From contig NZ_JAQISN010000001.1 in assembly GCF_037450285.1 (NCBI RefSeq), positions 1,364,001 through 1,428,000 on the forward strand: a stretch of DNA of 64,000 bases. The letters run 5' to 3'. Below are positions 53,150 through 61,788 of the stretch, one piece after another. Position numbers and translations under genes: made by a program. The DNA is from Erwinia sp. SLM-02. GTDB taxonomy: Bacteria > Pseudomonadota > Gammaproteobacteria > Enterobacterales > Enterobacteriaceae. Below the pieces are notes generated by a model. The model was not told where the DNA came from. It was given only the letters and a program-made list of their open reading frames with translations, and ran no database searches. Within the stretch, counting starts at the first letter, position 1. The number at the start of each line of letters is the position of its first letter.

Positions 53150-54673
53150 ATGACCATTAACTCCCCCTCTGCAACGCTACTGGAAATCAGCGGCGTCAGT
53201 AAATCCTTTCCCGGCGTCCGCGCGCTGGATAATGTTTCCTTTGATATCCGCCCCGGCGAAATTATGGCGCTGCTGGGTGAAAACGGCGCGGGGAAATCCA
53301 CGCTGATTAAAGTGCTGACCGGCGTCTATCAGCGCGATGCCGGATCGATCGCTCTCTCCGGCCAGGCAATTAACCCGCGTAACACCGCCGAAGCGCAGGA
53401 GCTGGGCATCGGCACCGTCTACCAGGAAGTGAACCTGCTGCCGAACATGTCGGTGGCGGACAATCTGTTTATCGGCCGCGAGCCAAAGCGTTTTGGGCTG
53501 ATCGATCGTAAAACCCTGAACCAGCGCGCGGTGAAACTGCTCAATGATTACGGCTTCGAGCTGGATGTAACCCGTCCGCTGGGCCACTACTCCGTTGCCA
53601 TGCAGCAGATTATCGCCATCTGCCGCGCGGTGGACCTCTCGGCGAAGGTGCTGATCCTTGATGAACCGACCGCCAGCCTGGATGCCAGTGAAGTGGAGAT
53701 GCTGTTCACCCTGATGAGCCAGCTGCGGGCGAAAGGCATGAGCCTGATTTTCGTCACCCACTTCCTCGACCAGGTGTACCGCATCACCGACCGTATCACC
53801 GTGCTGCGCAACGGCCAGTTTATTGCCACCCGCGACACCCGTTCACTGCCGCAGATTGAGCTGATTAAGCTGATGCTGGGCCGCGAACTGCTGGAAACGG
53901 CGCTTCAGCGCGCGGGCAGCACGCTGCGTAGCGACACCCCGGTGGTGGAATTTAAGGACTACGGCAAAAAAGGCACCATTGAACCGTTCAGCCTCAGCGT
54001 GCGCCCCGGGGAAGCCGTGGGCCTGGCGGGCCTGCTGGGATCGGGGCGAACCGAAACGGCGGAGCTGCTGTTTGGCATCAGGCGGGCGGATTCCGGCAGG
54101 GCGTTTATTAAAGGCAAAGCGCAGAACATCCGCACCCCGGCGCAGGCCTCCCGTTTGGGGATGGGCTTCTGCCCGGAAGATCGTAAGACCGACGGCATTA
54201 TCGGTGCCGCTTCGGTACGGGAAAATATCATCCTGGCCCTGCAGGCGCAGCGCGGCTGGCTGCGGCCAATCAAGCGCCGTGAACAGCAGGAAATCGCCGA
54301 GCGCTTCATCAAAAGCCTCGGCATCCGCACGCCGGACGCCGACCAGCCGGTTGAGCTGCTGTCCGGGGGCAACCAGCAGAAGGTGCTGCTGTCCCGCTGG
54401 CTGGTGACCCGTCCCCAGTTTTTAATCCTTGATGAACCGACGCGCGGCATCGACGTGGGGGCGCATGCTGAAATTATTCGCCTGATTGAAACGCTCTGCG
54501 CCGACGGCCTGGCGCTGCTGGTGATTTCATCGGAGCTGGAAGAGCTGGTCGGCTATGCCGATCGGGTAGTGATCCTGCGCGACAGGCAACAGGTTGCTGA
54601 AATTCCACTGGAACAGCTGTCGGTTGCCGCCATCGTTAACGCTATCGCGGCAGGGGGAGAACAGCATGCTTGA
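53150..54673 (+). CDS. ytfR: Sugar ABC transporter ATPase YtfR
   Basis: The 507-residue double ABC ATPase is of the ribose/galactose type. Domain 1 has GENGAGKST and LILDEPTASLD. Domain 2 has a degenerate Walker A (GLLGSGRTE) with LSGGNQQKVLLSRWL and LILDEPTRGIDVG. It matches E. coli YtfR. GAGG lies eight bases before ATG 53150. It overlaps ytfT by eight bases. Confidence 0.94.
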   Translation: MTINSPSATLLEISGVSKSFPGVRALDNVSFDIRPGEIMALLGENGAGKSTLIKVLTGVYQRDAGSIALSGQAINPRNTAEAQELGIGTVYQEVNLLPNMSVADNLFIGREPKRFGLIDRKTLNQRAVKLLNDYGFELDVTRPLGHYSVAMQQIIAICRAVDLSAKVLILDEPTASLDASEVEMLFTLMSQLRAKGMSLIFVTHFLDQVYRITDRITVLRNGQFIATRDTRSLPQIELIKLMLGRELLETALQRAGSTLRSDTPVVEFKDYGKKGTIEPFSLSVRPGEAVGLAGLLGSGRTETAELLFGIRRADSGRAFIKGKAQNIRTPAQASRLGMGFCPEDRKTDGIIGAASVRENIILALQAQRGWLRPIKRREQQEIAERFIKSLGIRTPDADQPVELLSGGNQQKVLLSRWLVTRPQFLILDEPTRGIDVGAHAEIIRLIETLCADGLALLVISSELEELVGYADRVVILRDRQQVAEIPLEQLSVAAIVNAIAAGGEQHA

Positions 54674-55685
54674 GAGCCATTTGCTACCGGGGAAAACGCC
54701 GATGTTGAAACGTAAACTACCGCCGGGACTGCCGCAGATCGGGGCGCTGATCCTGGTGCTGCTGATCGACAGCATGGTGGCGAACAACTTTTTTGCCATT
54801 CATCTGCAGGACGGGCGGCTGTTCGGCAGCCCGATTGATATTCTGAACCGCGCCGCGCCGGTGGCGATCCTCGCCATTGGCATGACGCTGGTTATCGCCA
54901 CCGGCGGCATTGACCTGTCGGTGGGGGCGATGATGGCCATCGCGGGCGCAACGGCCGCGACGATGACCGTGGCCGGGCACAGCCTGCCGGTGGTGATTCT
55001 GGTGACGCTGGGCAGCGGGCTGCTGTGCGGGTTATGGAACGGCGTGCTGGTGTCGCTGCTGAAAATCCAGCCGTTTGTCGCCACGCTGATCCTGATGGTC
55101 GCCGGGCGCGGCATCGCCCAGCTGATCACTCAGGGACAGATCGTTACCTTCGACAGCGATGCGCTGGCCCGGCTCGGCAGCGGCACGCTGTGGTTCCTGC
55201 CGGTGCCGCTGTGGATCACCCTGGCGCTGGCGCTGGTTGTCTGGCTGCTGACCCGCAAAACCGCGCTGGGCATGTTTATTGAGGCGGTGGGCATCAACCT
55301 GCGCGCCGCGCGCAACGCCGGCGTCAACGGCTGGCTGGTGGTGATGAGCACCTACGTGCTGAGCGGGCTGTGTGCCGCGGTGGCCGGGCTGATCGTGGCC
55401 GCCGATATTCGCGGTGCCGATGCCAACAACGCCGGTCTGTGGCTGGAGCTGGATGCCATCCTCGCGGTGGTCATCGGCGGCGCTTCGCTGATGGGCGGCC
55501 GCTTTAATCTGCTGCTGTCGCTGATCGGCGCACTGATTATCCAGGCGATGAACACCGGCATTCTGCTTTCCGGCTTCCCGCCGGAGCTGAACCAGGTCGT
55601 GAAGGCGGTGGTGGTGATGATTGTGCTGCTGCTGCAGTCGCCACGCTTTATTCAACTGTTTAAGAGAGGGCCGCGCGGTGGTTAA
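54666..55685 (+). CDS. ytfT: Sugar ABC transporter permease YtfT
   Basis: The 339-residue permease has about ten helices. ILNRAAPVAILAIGMTLVIATGGIDLSVGAMMAI and GADANNAGLWLELDAILAVVIGG are typical of RbsC-like permeases and match E. coli YtfT. The start ATG follows GGGGGAGAACAGC and lies inside the ytfR end. The last codons overlap yjfF. Confidence 0.94.
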   Translation: MLESHLLPGKTPMLKRKLPPGLPQIGALILVLLIDSMVANNFFAIHLQDGRLFGSPIDILNRAAPVAILAIGMTLVIATGGIDLSVGAMMAIAGATAATMTVAGHSLPVVILVTLGSGLLCGLWNGVLVSLLKIQPFVATLILMVAGRGIAQLITQGQIVTFDSDALARLGSGTLWFLPVPLWITLALALVVWLLTRKTALGMFIEAVGINLRAARNAGVNGWLVVMSTYVLSGLCAAVAGLIVAADIRGADANNAGLWLELDAILAVVIGGASLMGGRFNLLLSLIGALIIQAMNTGILLSGFPPELNQVVKAVVVMIVLLLQSPRFIQLFKRGPRGG

Positions 55686-56664
55686 ACGTCATCTTCCGTT
55701 AATGATAACCCTGCTGGTTTTTGTCGCCGGTTATCTGTTCTGCCTCAGTCAGTTCCCCGGCTTCGCGTCGACCCGGGTGATTGCCAATATCCTCACCGAC
55801 AACGCCTTCCTCGGCATTATCGCCGTTGGCATGACCTTTGTGATCCTCTCCGGCGGCATAGACCTTTCCGTGGGCGCGGTGATCGCCTTTACCGGGGTGT
55901 TCCTGGCCCGCGCCATCGGCGATTTCCACCTGCATCCGTTTGTCGCCTTTGGGCTGGTGATGGTGATGGGGTCGGCCTTTGGCGCCTTTATGGGCTGGCT
56001 AATCGATGCCTTAAAGATCCCGGCGTTCATCATCACTCTGGCAGGGATGTTCTTCCTGCGCGGCTGCAGCTATCTGGTGGCGGAAAGCTCGCTGCCTATC
56101 GATCACCCGCTGTACGCCACGCTGTCGTCGATGGCCTGGAAAATCCCGGGCGGCGGGCGGCTCAGCCTGCTGGCGCTGATTATGCTGATGGTGGTAGCGC
56201 TGGGGATTTTGCTGGCCCACCGCAGCCGCTTCGGTAGCCAGGTGTATGCCATCGGCGGCAGCGCCACCTCGGCGAAGCTGATGGGGATTTCCACCCGCAG
56301 CACCACGGTGCGGGTTTATATGCTCTCCTCCGGGCTGGCAACGCTGGCGGGGATTGTCTTCTCTATTTATACCTCCGCGGGCTACGCGCTGGCGGGAATG
56401 GGCGTGGAGCTGGATGCCATTGCGTCGGTGGTGATCGGCGGGACGCTGCTCTCCGGCGGCGTAGGTACGGTGTTGGGCACGCTGTTTGGCGTGCTGATTC
56501 AGGGGCTGATTCAGACCTGGATTAACTTTGACGGTACGCTGAGCTCCTGGTGGACCAAGATTGCTATCGGGGTGCTGCTGTTTGCCTTTATCGCGCTGCA
56601 GCGGCTGCTGACGGTGATGTGGGATCGCCAGCAGAATGCGCCGGTTAAGCGGTTGAGTACCTGA
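55678..56664 (+). CDS. yjfF: Sugar ABC transporter permease YjfF
   Basis: The second 328-residue permease pairs with YtfT. TRVIANILTDNAFLGIIAVGMTFVILSGGIDLSVGAVIAFTG and GGVGTVLGTLFGVLIQGLIQTWINFDGTLSSWWTKI match E. coli YjfF. The GTG start (VVKRHLP) overlaps the ytfT stop by eight bases. No catabolic gene for the sugar follows. Confidence 0.93.
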   Translation: MVKRHLPLMITLLVFVAGYLFCLSQFPGFASTRVIANILTDNAFLGIIAVGMTFVILSGGIDLSVGAVIAFTGVFLARAIGDFHLHPFVAFGLVMVMGSAFGAFMGWLIDALKIPAFIITLAGMFFLRGCSYLVAESSLPIDHPLYATLSSMAWKIPGGGRLSLLALIMLMVVALGILLAHRSRFGSQVYAIGGSATSAKLMGISTRSTTVRVYMLSSGLATLAGIVFSIYTSAGYALAGMGVELDAIASVVIGGTLLSGGVGTVLGTLFGVLIQGLIQTWINFDGTLSSWWTKIAIGVLLFAFIALQRLLTVMWDRQQNAPVKRLST

Positions 56665-56745
56665 TAGTTTGGGTTTGTCGGGGGGCTGCGGTAGTTGGGT
56701 GACAGTCGATGGCAGGTGGTCAGATCGCGGTGAGTTCCGGTATCT

Positions 56746-56855
56746 GGCCGGCCGTTACGGGCAGATCGCCGGGTCGCCGTAGATACTTCCCTGTAGGCTT
56801 GACTGCCGCATCCGTGCGGCAGACACCCGGCTAACCTGTCCCGTAACGGTCGGCC
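56746..56855. repeat. 110-bp nested palindromic intergenic repeat
   Basis: Three inverted repeats sit inside each other: an outer pair of about 19-20 bases (56746-56764 with 56836-56855, one mismatch in GGCCGNCCGTTACGGG), a middle GCCGGGT/ACCCGGC (56768-56774 with 56825-56831), and a perfect inner hairpin CTGCCGCA-TCCG-TGCGGCAG (56803-56822). The whole could fold into one long cruciform-like RNA or DNA. It looks like a non-coding mobile repeat (REP/MITE-like) between yjfF and the next gene. No ORF in the 302-base gap. Confidence 0.75.
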
Positions 56856-56966
56856 TTTTAAATTTAGCTTAGCGGTTTTAAAAGACCGGCTTTGTCTCGA
56901 TTGAATCAGTCACTATTTTCAAATCAGTCAGTTGATGATAGTAAATAGTGAAAAGGGCGAGAACGG

Positions 56967-57425
56967 TTATTCGTTCCAGGTTTTTTCACTGTGCTTCATG
57001 ATGTTCACTTTCCGACTCTCAACGATCCTTTTCTCCCCAGATTTTGACGTTTCTAATTTATCAAAAACCAGAGTGATATCCGCATCTTCGGGTCTGTCTG
57101 GAATGATGTCGATCACCTCAAACCGTGCCTTGTCAGATTTGACCTCATCATCCTGATTTTTAGCGGTGAATACAGCGGGCGTTTGCGGTTTCAGTACCCA
57201 GCTGGTTTCATTTGTGACAGGCAAACGTACGCGATTAACGTCACCCTGCAGTGAATGGAACAGGCATCCGTCTTTTGTTTCGCCCTCGGCGGAACAAAGT
57301 GGCTGTTTGGCAGCAGGGCGCATTGCGTTAGGCACGGCAAATTCATAATGTTCATGTGCGGCATACGAAGAAAGGCTGATAAGGGAAAGTACAGATAATA
57401 AAAGCAGCGATCGTGAGTTTTTCAT
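56967..57425 (-). CDS. Unknown exported protein (152 aa)
   Basis: The 152-residue protein has a clear signal peptide (MKNSRSLLLLSVLSLISLSSYA). The mature part has two cysteines (Cys44, Cys54) that could form a disulfide, and a beta-rich central region. I do not recognise the family. RLPVTNETSW and PDRPEDADITLVF weakly recall chagasin-like (I42) protease-inhibitor loops, but this is only a guess. It is surrounded by accessory genes and has its own region upstream. Confidence 0.7.
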   Translation of the reverse strand: MKNSRSLLLLSVLSLISLSSYAAHEHYEFAVPNAMRPAAKQPLCSAEGETKDGCLFHSLQGDVNRVRLPVTNETSWVLKPQTPAVFTAKNQDDEVKSDKARFEVIDIIPDRPEDADITLVFDKLETSKSGEKRIVESRKVNIMKHSEKTWNE

Positions 57426-57533
57426 ATCGAATCCACGTTAAGAAGTCACGCAAATGACAAGGGTATTACCCTTTGATTTTACAAGGCAATTACAGTCGAC
57501 TGCCCGGCGATGAAACTATACCGCGTAATGACC

Positions 57534-57547
57534 GTTCGTACACGAAC
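57534..57547. promoter_or_regulatory. Palindrome upstream of the leader/kinase unit
   Basis: GTTCGT-AC-ACGAAC is a perfect 14-bp dyad in the divergent region between the exported protein gene and the leader ORF at 57710. It looks like a dimeric regulator site. Regulator unknown. Confidence 0.4.
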
Positions 57548-57709
57548 TAATGGTATATTAAATCCCTGTGCCCGCGTTGGGGGGAAAATGACTTGAGTGT
57601 TTATCGGTGTCTGTTTATAAGAAACCGCTATGCTGTGCTGCTCGTGTTAACGCGTCAGCGGTTCCAGCTAACGAGATGGGTGGTCAGCTGTTTACAGAAA
57701 GGAAGTCAG

Positions 57710-57769
57710 ATGCGTTTGCCAGATTTGAGCTTTACAAAAACCGTTCATAAACCCGCTTTAAAAGTATGA
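57710..57769 (+). CDS. Leader ORF coupled to the kinase-like gene (19 codons)
   Basis: The short ORF MRLPDLSFTKTVHKPALKV has a strong ribosome site (AAAGGAAG, six bases before ATG) and its TGA overlaps the next ATG as ATGA. The kinase gene itself has no good ribosome site, so ribosomes finishing this ORF probably restart on it. No similarity is recognised. Whether the peptide itself acts is unknown. Confidence 0.55.
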   Translation: MRLPDLSFTKTVHKPALKV

Positions 57770-58374
57770 GTCATCCGCTGTTTGTAACTCTGGATGGACC
57801 GAAGGGCACCGGCAAAACCACGCTGCTAGAAGCCGTGACGAAGGTATTAAGGGCAGACGGCAGGAAGGTGATCCGGCTTTGCGAGAAAAAAAGCGATCCC
57901 TTCAGGGCGGAAACGATGGCCCTCGTTAACACCCTTGCGAGAAATCCCAGCCTCGATCTGGAGCGGGAGGTTTGTGCGCGCTTTGCCGACAGCCGCGCCT
58001 GGATTTCCCGGCAGGTGCTGACCAAACAGCCCGCGGACAGTATCATCCTGATGGATCGCTGGTACCCGTCGGATGCCGCATTTCGCCGTAGGGTGCCCTT
58101 TGCCGAGATTTTACAGCTTAACAGGGAACGCAACGTGCAAACGCCGGACCTGCATGTCGGGGTGGTGACGGCGCCCGAAATTTCATGGGCGAGGGCAGCG
58201 GCACGATCCCGTGGCCTGGGCAGTACGGTGCTGCTAAAGCAGGAAGAGCATATCGCCAGCACCCGGGCATTCGAGCGGGAAGTTGCCAGCCACGGCTGGA
58301 TTTTATGCCGTAATGAAGGAACCATTGAAGAAGCAACCCTGCAGGTGGTTTCTGAGATTTACAGCGTGCTGTGA
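57766..58374 (+). CDS. Thymidylate-kinase-like P-loop NMP kinase
   Basis: The 202-residue protein has Walker A GPKGTGKTT (11-19), DRWYPSD (97-103, matching the DR-Y/W motif of dTMP kinases) and an Arg-rich LID region (about 140-165). It belongs to the thymidylate_kin group but is not canonical Tmk, which lies near holB in E. coli. Substrate could be dTMP or another nucleotide. Its ATG overlaps the stop of a 19-codon leader ORF (ATGA) and lacks its own strong ribosome site. Confidence 0.8.
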   Translation: MSHPLFVTLDGPKGTGKTTLLEAVTKVLRADGRKVIRLCEKKSDPFRAETMALVNTLARNPSLDLEREVCARFADSRAWISRQVLTKQPADSIILMDRWYPSDAAFRRRVPFAEILQLNRERNVQTPDLHVGVVTAPEISWARAAARSRGLGSTVLLKQEEHIASTRAFEREVASHGWILCRNEGTIEEATLQVVSEIYSVL

Positions 58375-58479
58375 AGTCCTGTTATCGACATCAAGCTAGT
58401 CTCCAAGCCGTATGCCGCCGCCGCAAAGCGCTGCGCGGCAAAATCGACGTTGAATACGTTCTGTTTTGAGGATGACGAT

Positions 58480-58995
58480 ATGACCTCTTTCTATCAACTG
58501 ACGGCCACCAGCCTGCAGGGCCAGCCCGTCTCTATGGCTGAGTATGCGGGAAAACTGGTGCTGGTGGTGAACACCGCCAGCCGGTGTGGCTTCACGCCAC
58601 AGTACGCAGGTCTTGAAGCGCTCTACAAGAAGTACGCCGCACAGGGGCTGGTGGTGTTGGGCTTCCCCTGCAACCAGTTTGGCAAGCAGGAACCCGGCGA
58701 CGCCGACGACATCGCGCAGACCTGTCACGTTAATTACGGCGTTAGCTTCCCGATGTTCGAAAAAGTCGAGGTCAACGGTGCCGCCGCGCATCCGCTGTTT
58801 CGTTATCTGAAAGATGAGTTGCCCGGCGTGCTGGGCGGGCGGATCAAGTGGAACTTCACTAAGTTCCTGATAGGGCGCGACGGCAAGCCGCTTAAGCGTT
58901 TTGCACCCATCGCCAGCCCGGAGAAAATGGAAGCCGCGATCCTGGCTGCGCTTGAAAGCCAGACTTCCCGCAGTGACCCTTTCGGCTCTGTTTAA
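58480..58995 (+). CDS. Glutathione peroxidase-family thiol peroxidase
   Basis: This 171-residue thioredoxin-fold peroxidase has peroxidatic Cys36 (NTASRCGFTPQY), Cys64/Gln66 (GFPCNQFGKQEPG), resolving-type Cys82 and Trp124-Asn125 (IKWNFTKFL). All match the Cys-type Gpx family, which usually uses thioredoxin. It resembles BtuE but lacks its longer insert. Start 58480 follows GAGG; an ATG at 58450 is also in frame. Confidence 0.9.
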   Translation: MTSFYQLTATSLQGQPVSMAEYAGKLVLVVNTASRCGFTPQYAGLEALYKKYAAQGLVVLGFPCNQFGKQEPGDADDIAQTCHVNYGVSFPMFEKVEVNGAAAHPLFRYLKDELPGVLGGRIKWNFTKFLIGRDGKPLKRFAPIASPEKMEAAILAALESQTSRSDPFGSV

Positions 58996-59000
58996 CGATT

Positions 59001-59564
59001 TTATTTGTGTTCGTTTAACATCGTTGTTATCAGAACCTTTACTGATTCATCGGGTGAATCGACGGCCTTGATATAGGTTTGCAGAGCAAAGCCGTCCAGT
59101 AAAATTAAAATTTGATCCGCCAGCTGCTGTCGATTGACGCGGCCCGCGTTTAAACAATCCACAATAAGCTGCCTTAACTGCCGTTTATAATTCTGTACAA
59201 TAAGGAAAATTTCCCCATCAGGCTCAGCAGATTGAAACAAGGCATGGTTCATCGGGCAGCCACGCTGGTACGCTTTTTGCGCAATTGTATTGTTGAACAA
59301 TGAGATTATTTTTTCCTGTTCGCTGCCCAGTTCCGACATCGAGTCTCGGCACATTTCAAGGATTTCCTCCGCTACCCGTTGATAAACTTCAGCGATAAGC
59401 GCGTCTTTCGATGAAAAGTTGTTATACAAGGTCATCTTAGCTAAGCCAGCCTCAGCGGTAACATCGTTAATCCCCACATTGGCCGTGCCGTTTTTTATAA
59501 ACAGATGCTTAGCCGACGAAACTAAGATCTCCCTGCCTGCGCCCCGGCGAGTCTTCTCTTTCAT
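59001..59564 (-). CDS. TetR-family repressor next to a GST gene
   Basis: This 187-residue regulator has an N-terminal HTH (REILVSSAKHLFIKNGTANVGINDVTAEAGLAKMTLYNNFSSKD, in two parts) and a YcdC/TetR-C-like ligand domain. ATG 59564 (MKEKTRRG) has AAGAG at good distance. An in-frame ATG at 59600 has none. It is divergent from the GST gene with a palindrome between, so it probably represses it and itself. Confidence 0.85.
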   Translation of the reverse strand: MKEKTRRGAGREILVSSAKHLFIKNGTANVGINDVTAEAGLAKMTLYNNFSSKDALIAEVYQRVAEEILEMCRDSMSELGSEQEKIISLFNNTIAQKAYQRGCPMNHALFQSAEPDGEIFLIVQNYKRQLRQLIVDCLNAGRVNRQQLADQILILLDGFALQTYIKAVDSPDESVKVLITTMLNEHK

Positions 59565-59602
59565 TTTAGCACTCTTGACAATGTAATAAGCTGCAAACAT
59601 GA

Positions 59603-59614
59603 TAGACCAGTCTA
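59603..59614. promoter_or_regulatory. TetR operator between the regulator and GST
   Basis: TAGAC-CA-GTCTA is a perfect 5-base-arm palindrome 20 bases before the GST start. It shares the TAGAC half-site with the NemR operator but has shorter spacing. Confidence 0.6.
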
Positions 59615-59634
59615 CCTACTAATGGAAGTTTCGT

Positions 59635-60252
59635 ATGAATAACATCAAATTCTGGTTCTCACGTGGTTCATGTTCGTTGGCGACTCATACCCTGCTTCAT
59701 GAGTCCGGGCTGCCGTTCACCCCGATTGAAACCTCAGTTCAGAAACAGGAGACTCAGAGCGCCTCGTTTTCCAGAATAAACCCCAAGCGGCGGGTTCCGG
59801 TACTGTCTTTCGATGATGCGGTGATTACCGAAACGCCGGCTATAGCGCTCGCCATATCGCAATGGGTGCCGGAGAAAGGGCTCCTCGGCGCGAGCGAGTT
59901 GCATAAAGTCCGCGTGCTGGAATGGATGTGCTGGTTATCGGGCGAAGTTCACGGTCAGGCATTTGGTGGGCTATTCAGGCCGCAACGTTTAACTGACGAT
60001 CCTGCTCTCCATCAATCCATCCAGACAAAAGCGAAGCAGCGGGTAGCGGAGGCTTTTAAAATCATCGACTCGAAGCTGGGCAACGCGTTTGCCGTTGGCG
60101 AATCGTTAACCGTCGTGGACCCCTATTTACTGGTGTTTTTCAACTGGGGTAACGAGGTTGGCTTTAAAATGACGGAGGAATATCCTGCCTATGCGGATTT
60201 TTCACGCCGCATTGCGGCACACCCCTCCGTTATTAACGCGCTCAACGACTAG
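59635..60252 (+). CDS. Glutathione S-transferase-family protein
   Basis: The 205-residue protein has an N-terminal thioredoxin-like domain (FWFSRGSCSLATHTLLHESGLPF, Cys13 in the GST active-site position; INPKRRVPVLSFDDAVITETPAI for glutathione) and a helical C-terminal domain. It is distinct from gstA at 40830. Its divergent TetR partner and operator suggest induction by an electrophile. Confidence 0.88.
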   Translation: MNNIKFWFSRGSCSLATHTLLHESGLPFTPIETSVQKQETQSASFSRINPKRRVPVLSFDDAVITETPAIALAISQWVPEKGLLGASELHKVRVLEWMCWLSGEVHGQAFGGLFRPQRLTDDPALHQSIQTKAKQRVAEAFKIIDSKLGNAFAVGESLTVVDPYLLVFFNWGNEVGFKMTEEYPAYADFSRRIAAHPSVINALND

Positions 60253-60291
60253 AGGTCATAATTGTTTAATTAATGACTGGCCCGGCGTGTG

Positions 60292-60753
60292 TTACGTCTT
60301 CCCATTCAGGTAAATATCCGGTCGGGTAATAGTCCACGCATAGTTTTCCCGGTTGACCGGCTCATAGCCCAACTTTTCATACAGCCAGGGGGCGGTGGTG
60401 GTGAACAGCATAATTCTGCGCAGCTGCTCAAAAACCGGGTGATGATGAAGACATTCCATCACCCATCGGCCCAGCCCTTTACCCTGATGCTCCTCAAGCA
60501 CATACACGTCACAAAGGTAGGCAAAGGTGGCGTAATCCGTTATCAGGCGCGCGAAACCAATCTGGCAGCCTTCGTGATAAACGCCAAAGTTCAGGCTGTT
60601 CTGTATGGAAGTGGTGACAATCTCCTGAGAAATGCCCTTAGCCCACGTCGATCTGGTCAGATACCGATGCACGGCCTGCACATCCAGCTTTTCCCGGTCC
60701 GTGCTCACCAGGTAGCCATACTGCCGCCATTCATAAACCGCTGAAATGCTCAT
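60292..60753 (-). CDS. GNAT-family N-acetyltransferase
   Basis: The 153-residue protein has the GNAT acetyl-CoA fold: IGFARLITDYATFAYLCDVYVLEEHQGKGLGRWVMECL contains motif A (QGKGLG) for the pyrophosphate of acetyl-CoA, and the C-terminal LYEKLGYEPV is motif B. Substrate unknown. It stands alone, convergent with the GST gene. Confidence 0.88.
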   Translation of the reverse strand: MSISAVYEWRQYGYLVSTDREKLDVQAVHRYLTRSTWAKGISQEIVTTSIQNSLNFGVYHEGCQIGFARLITDYATFAYLCDVYVLEEHQGKGLGRWVMECLHHHPVFEQLRRIMLFTTTAPWLYEKLGYEPVNRENYAWTITRPDIYLNGKT

Positions 60754-60794
60754 TTAATTTCTGTCCAGATGATTCAGGTAAATCAACCTTATCA

Positions 60795-61502
60795 TCACAG
60801 CGTATTCGCCCGCCAGGTGGCGTAGCCGATATGTTCCAGCCGCTTCAGCTGCTCCACCAGTTTGTCCAGCTCGGCGGCGTCGACCTCCGTACTGATCAGG
60901 GTGATTTCAATCTCCACGTTGGTGCTGTCGGTTACCACGGTTTCAATATCCGCCGCTGGATAACGGTGCTCTTCCAGAAATTCCTGCAGGGCATCGCGTA
61001 CCCTGCCGGAAAACTGACGCGGCACCGTAACAAGAATAACGTATTCGGCTTCAACGCTGTCGGTGTCGGCGCGGTTAATAAAGTTAACCAGCGGGCGCAG
61101 TAGCGTATTGCCCGCCAGAATAAACACCGTTAATAACGCCGCCTCGGGGATGCGGTCCACGCCGGTACAGGCTCCGACGGCCGCCGAACACCAGAGGGTC
61201 GCGGCGGTATTTAGTCCGCTGACGTTGGCGCCTTCTTTCATGATCACCCCGGCGCCGAGAAAGCCGATCCCGGACACCACATAGGAGATCACTCTCACCG
61301 CCTCCGTACTGCCGGCGATGGAGTCGGCGAGGTCAACAAACCCCGCAGCGCCGATGGCAACCAGCACGTTGGTTCGCAGCCCCGCCGTGCGCTGGCGAAA
61401 CTGGCGCTCTGCGCCAATCAGCGCACCGAAGATAAAAGCAAAAAAATAGCTGAGAAAGGTGTTTGCGATCCCAGAAAAATCAAAGTGTTCAACGAAGTTC
61501 AT
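60795..61502 (-). CDS. MgtC/SapB-family membrane protein
   Basis: The 235-residue protein has four to five N-terminal helices (FFAFIFGALIGAERQFRQRTAGLRTNVLVAIGAAGF, ISYVVSGIGFLGAGVIMKEG, GLNTAATLWCSAAVGACTG) and a C-terminal ACT-like soluble domain. These are MgtC-family hallmarks. MgtC itself limits F-type ATP synthase during magnesium stress in Salmonella; whether this member does so is unknown. No mgtB neighbour. Confidence 0.9.
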   Translation of the reverse strand: MNFVEHFDFSGIANTFLSYFFAFIFGALIGAERQFRQRTAGLRTNVLVAIGAAGFVDLADSIAGSTEAVRVISYVVSGIGFLGAGVIMKEGANVSGLNTAATLWCSAAVGACTGVDRIPEAALLTVFILAGNTLLRPLVNFINRADTDSVEAEYVILVTVPRQFSGRVRDALQEFLEEHRYPAADIETVVTDSTNVEIEITLISTEVDAAELDKLVEQLKRLEHIGYATWRANTL

Positions 61503-61637
61503 GCCGGTCCCTTAGCAAAGGTGGAGTGTCGGGAAGGAGAGTATAAAAAAACCGTATGAATTTTTCGTTGTGGCGCAGCGGTTTATTTAGGTGCTGTTGG
61601 GATTAAGTACCGGGTCGCGCGATGGTTTTTCGTTAAT

Positions 61638-61654
61638 GCTTCACTATATGAAGC
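61638..61654. promoter_or_regulatory. Palindrome in the symporter promoter region
   Basis: GCTTCA-CTATA-TGAAGC has perfect 6-base arms. A related half GATTCGCTTCACGCAATC follows at about 61675-61692. It may be an operator of a GntR or IclR-type regulator not in the window. Position: 135-150 bases before the symporter start. Confidence 0.5.
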
Positions 61655-61788
61655 AATTTTGCGATTCGTTCTTTGATTCGCTTCACGCAATCCCCCCCTG
61701 ACAGCGCAGCCGCTAATCAAAAACCCTACGCTAACTTTCATGACATGACGCGTCTTCCTCGGCGCGACGTTTATCCTCTGGAGGTCGT

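Noticed and set aside
57766..58374. Kinase-like gene as a prophage remnant
   Set aside because: No integrase, attachment repeats or other phage genes nearby. Transfer is possible but not shown.
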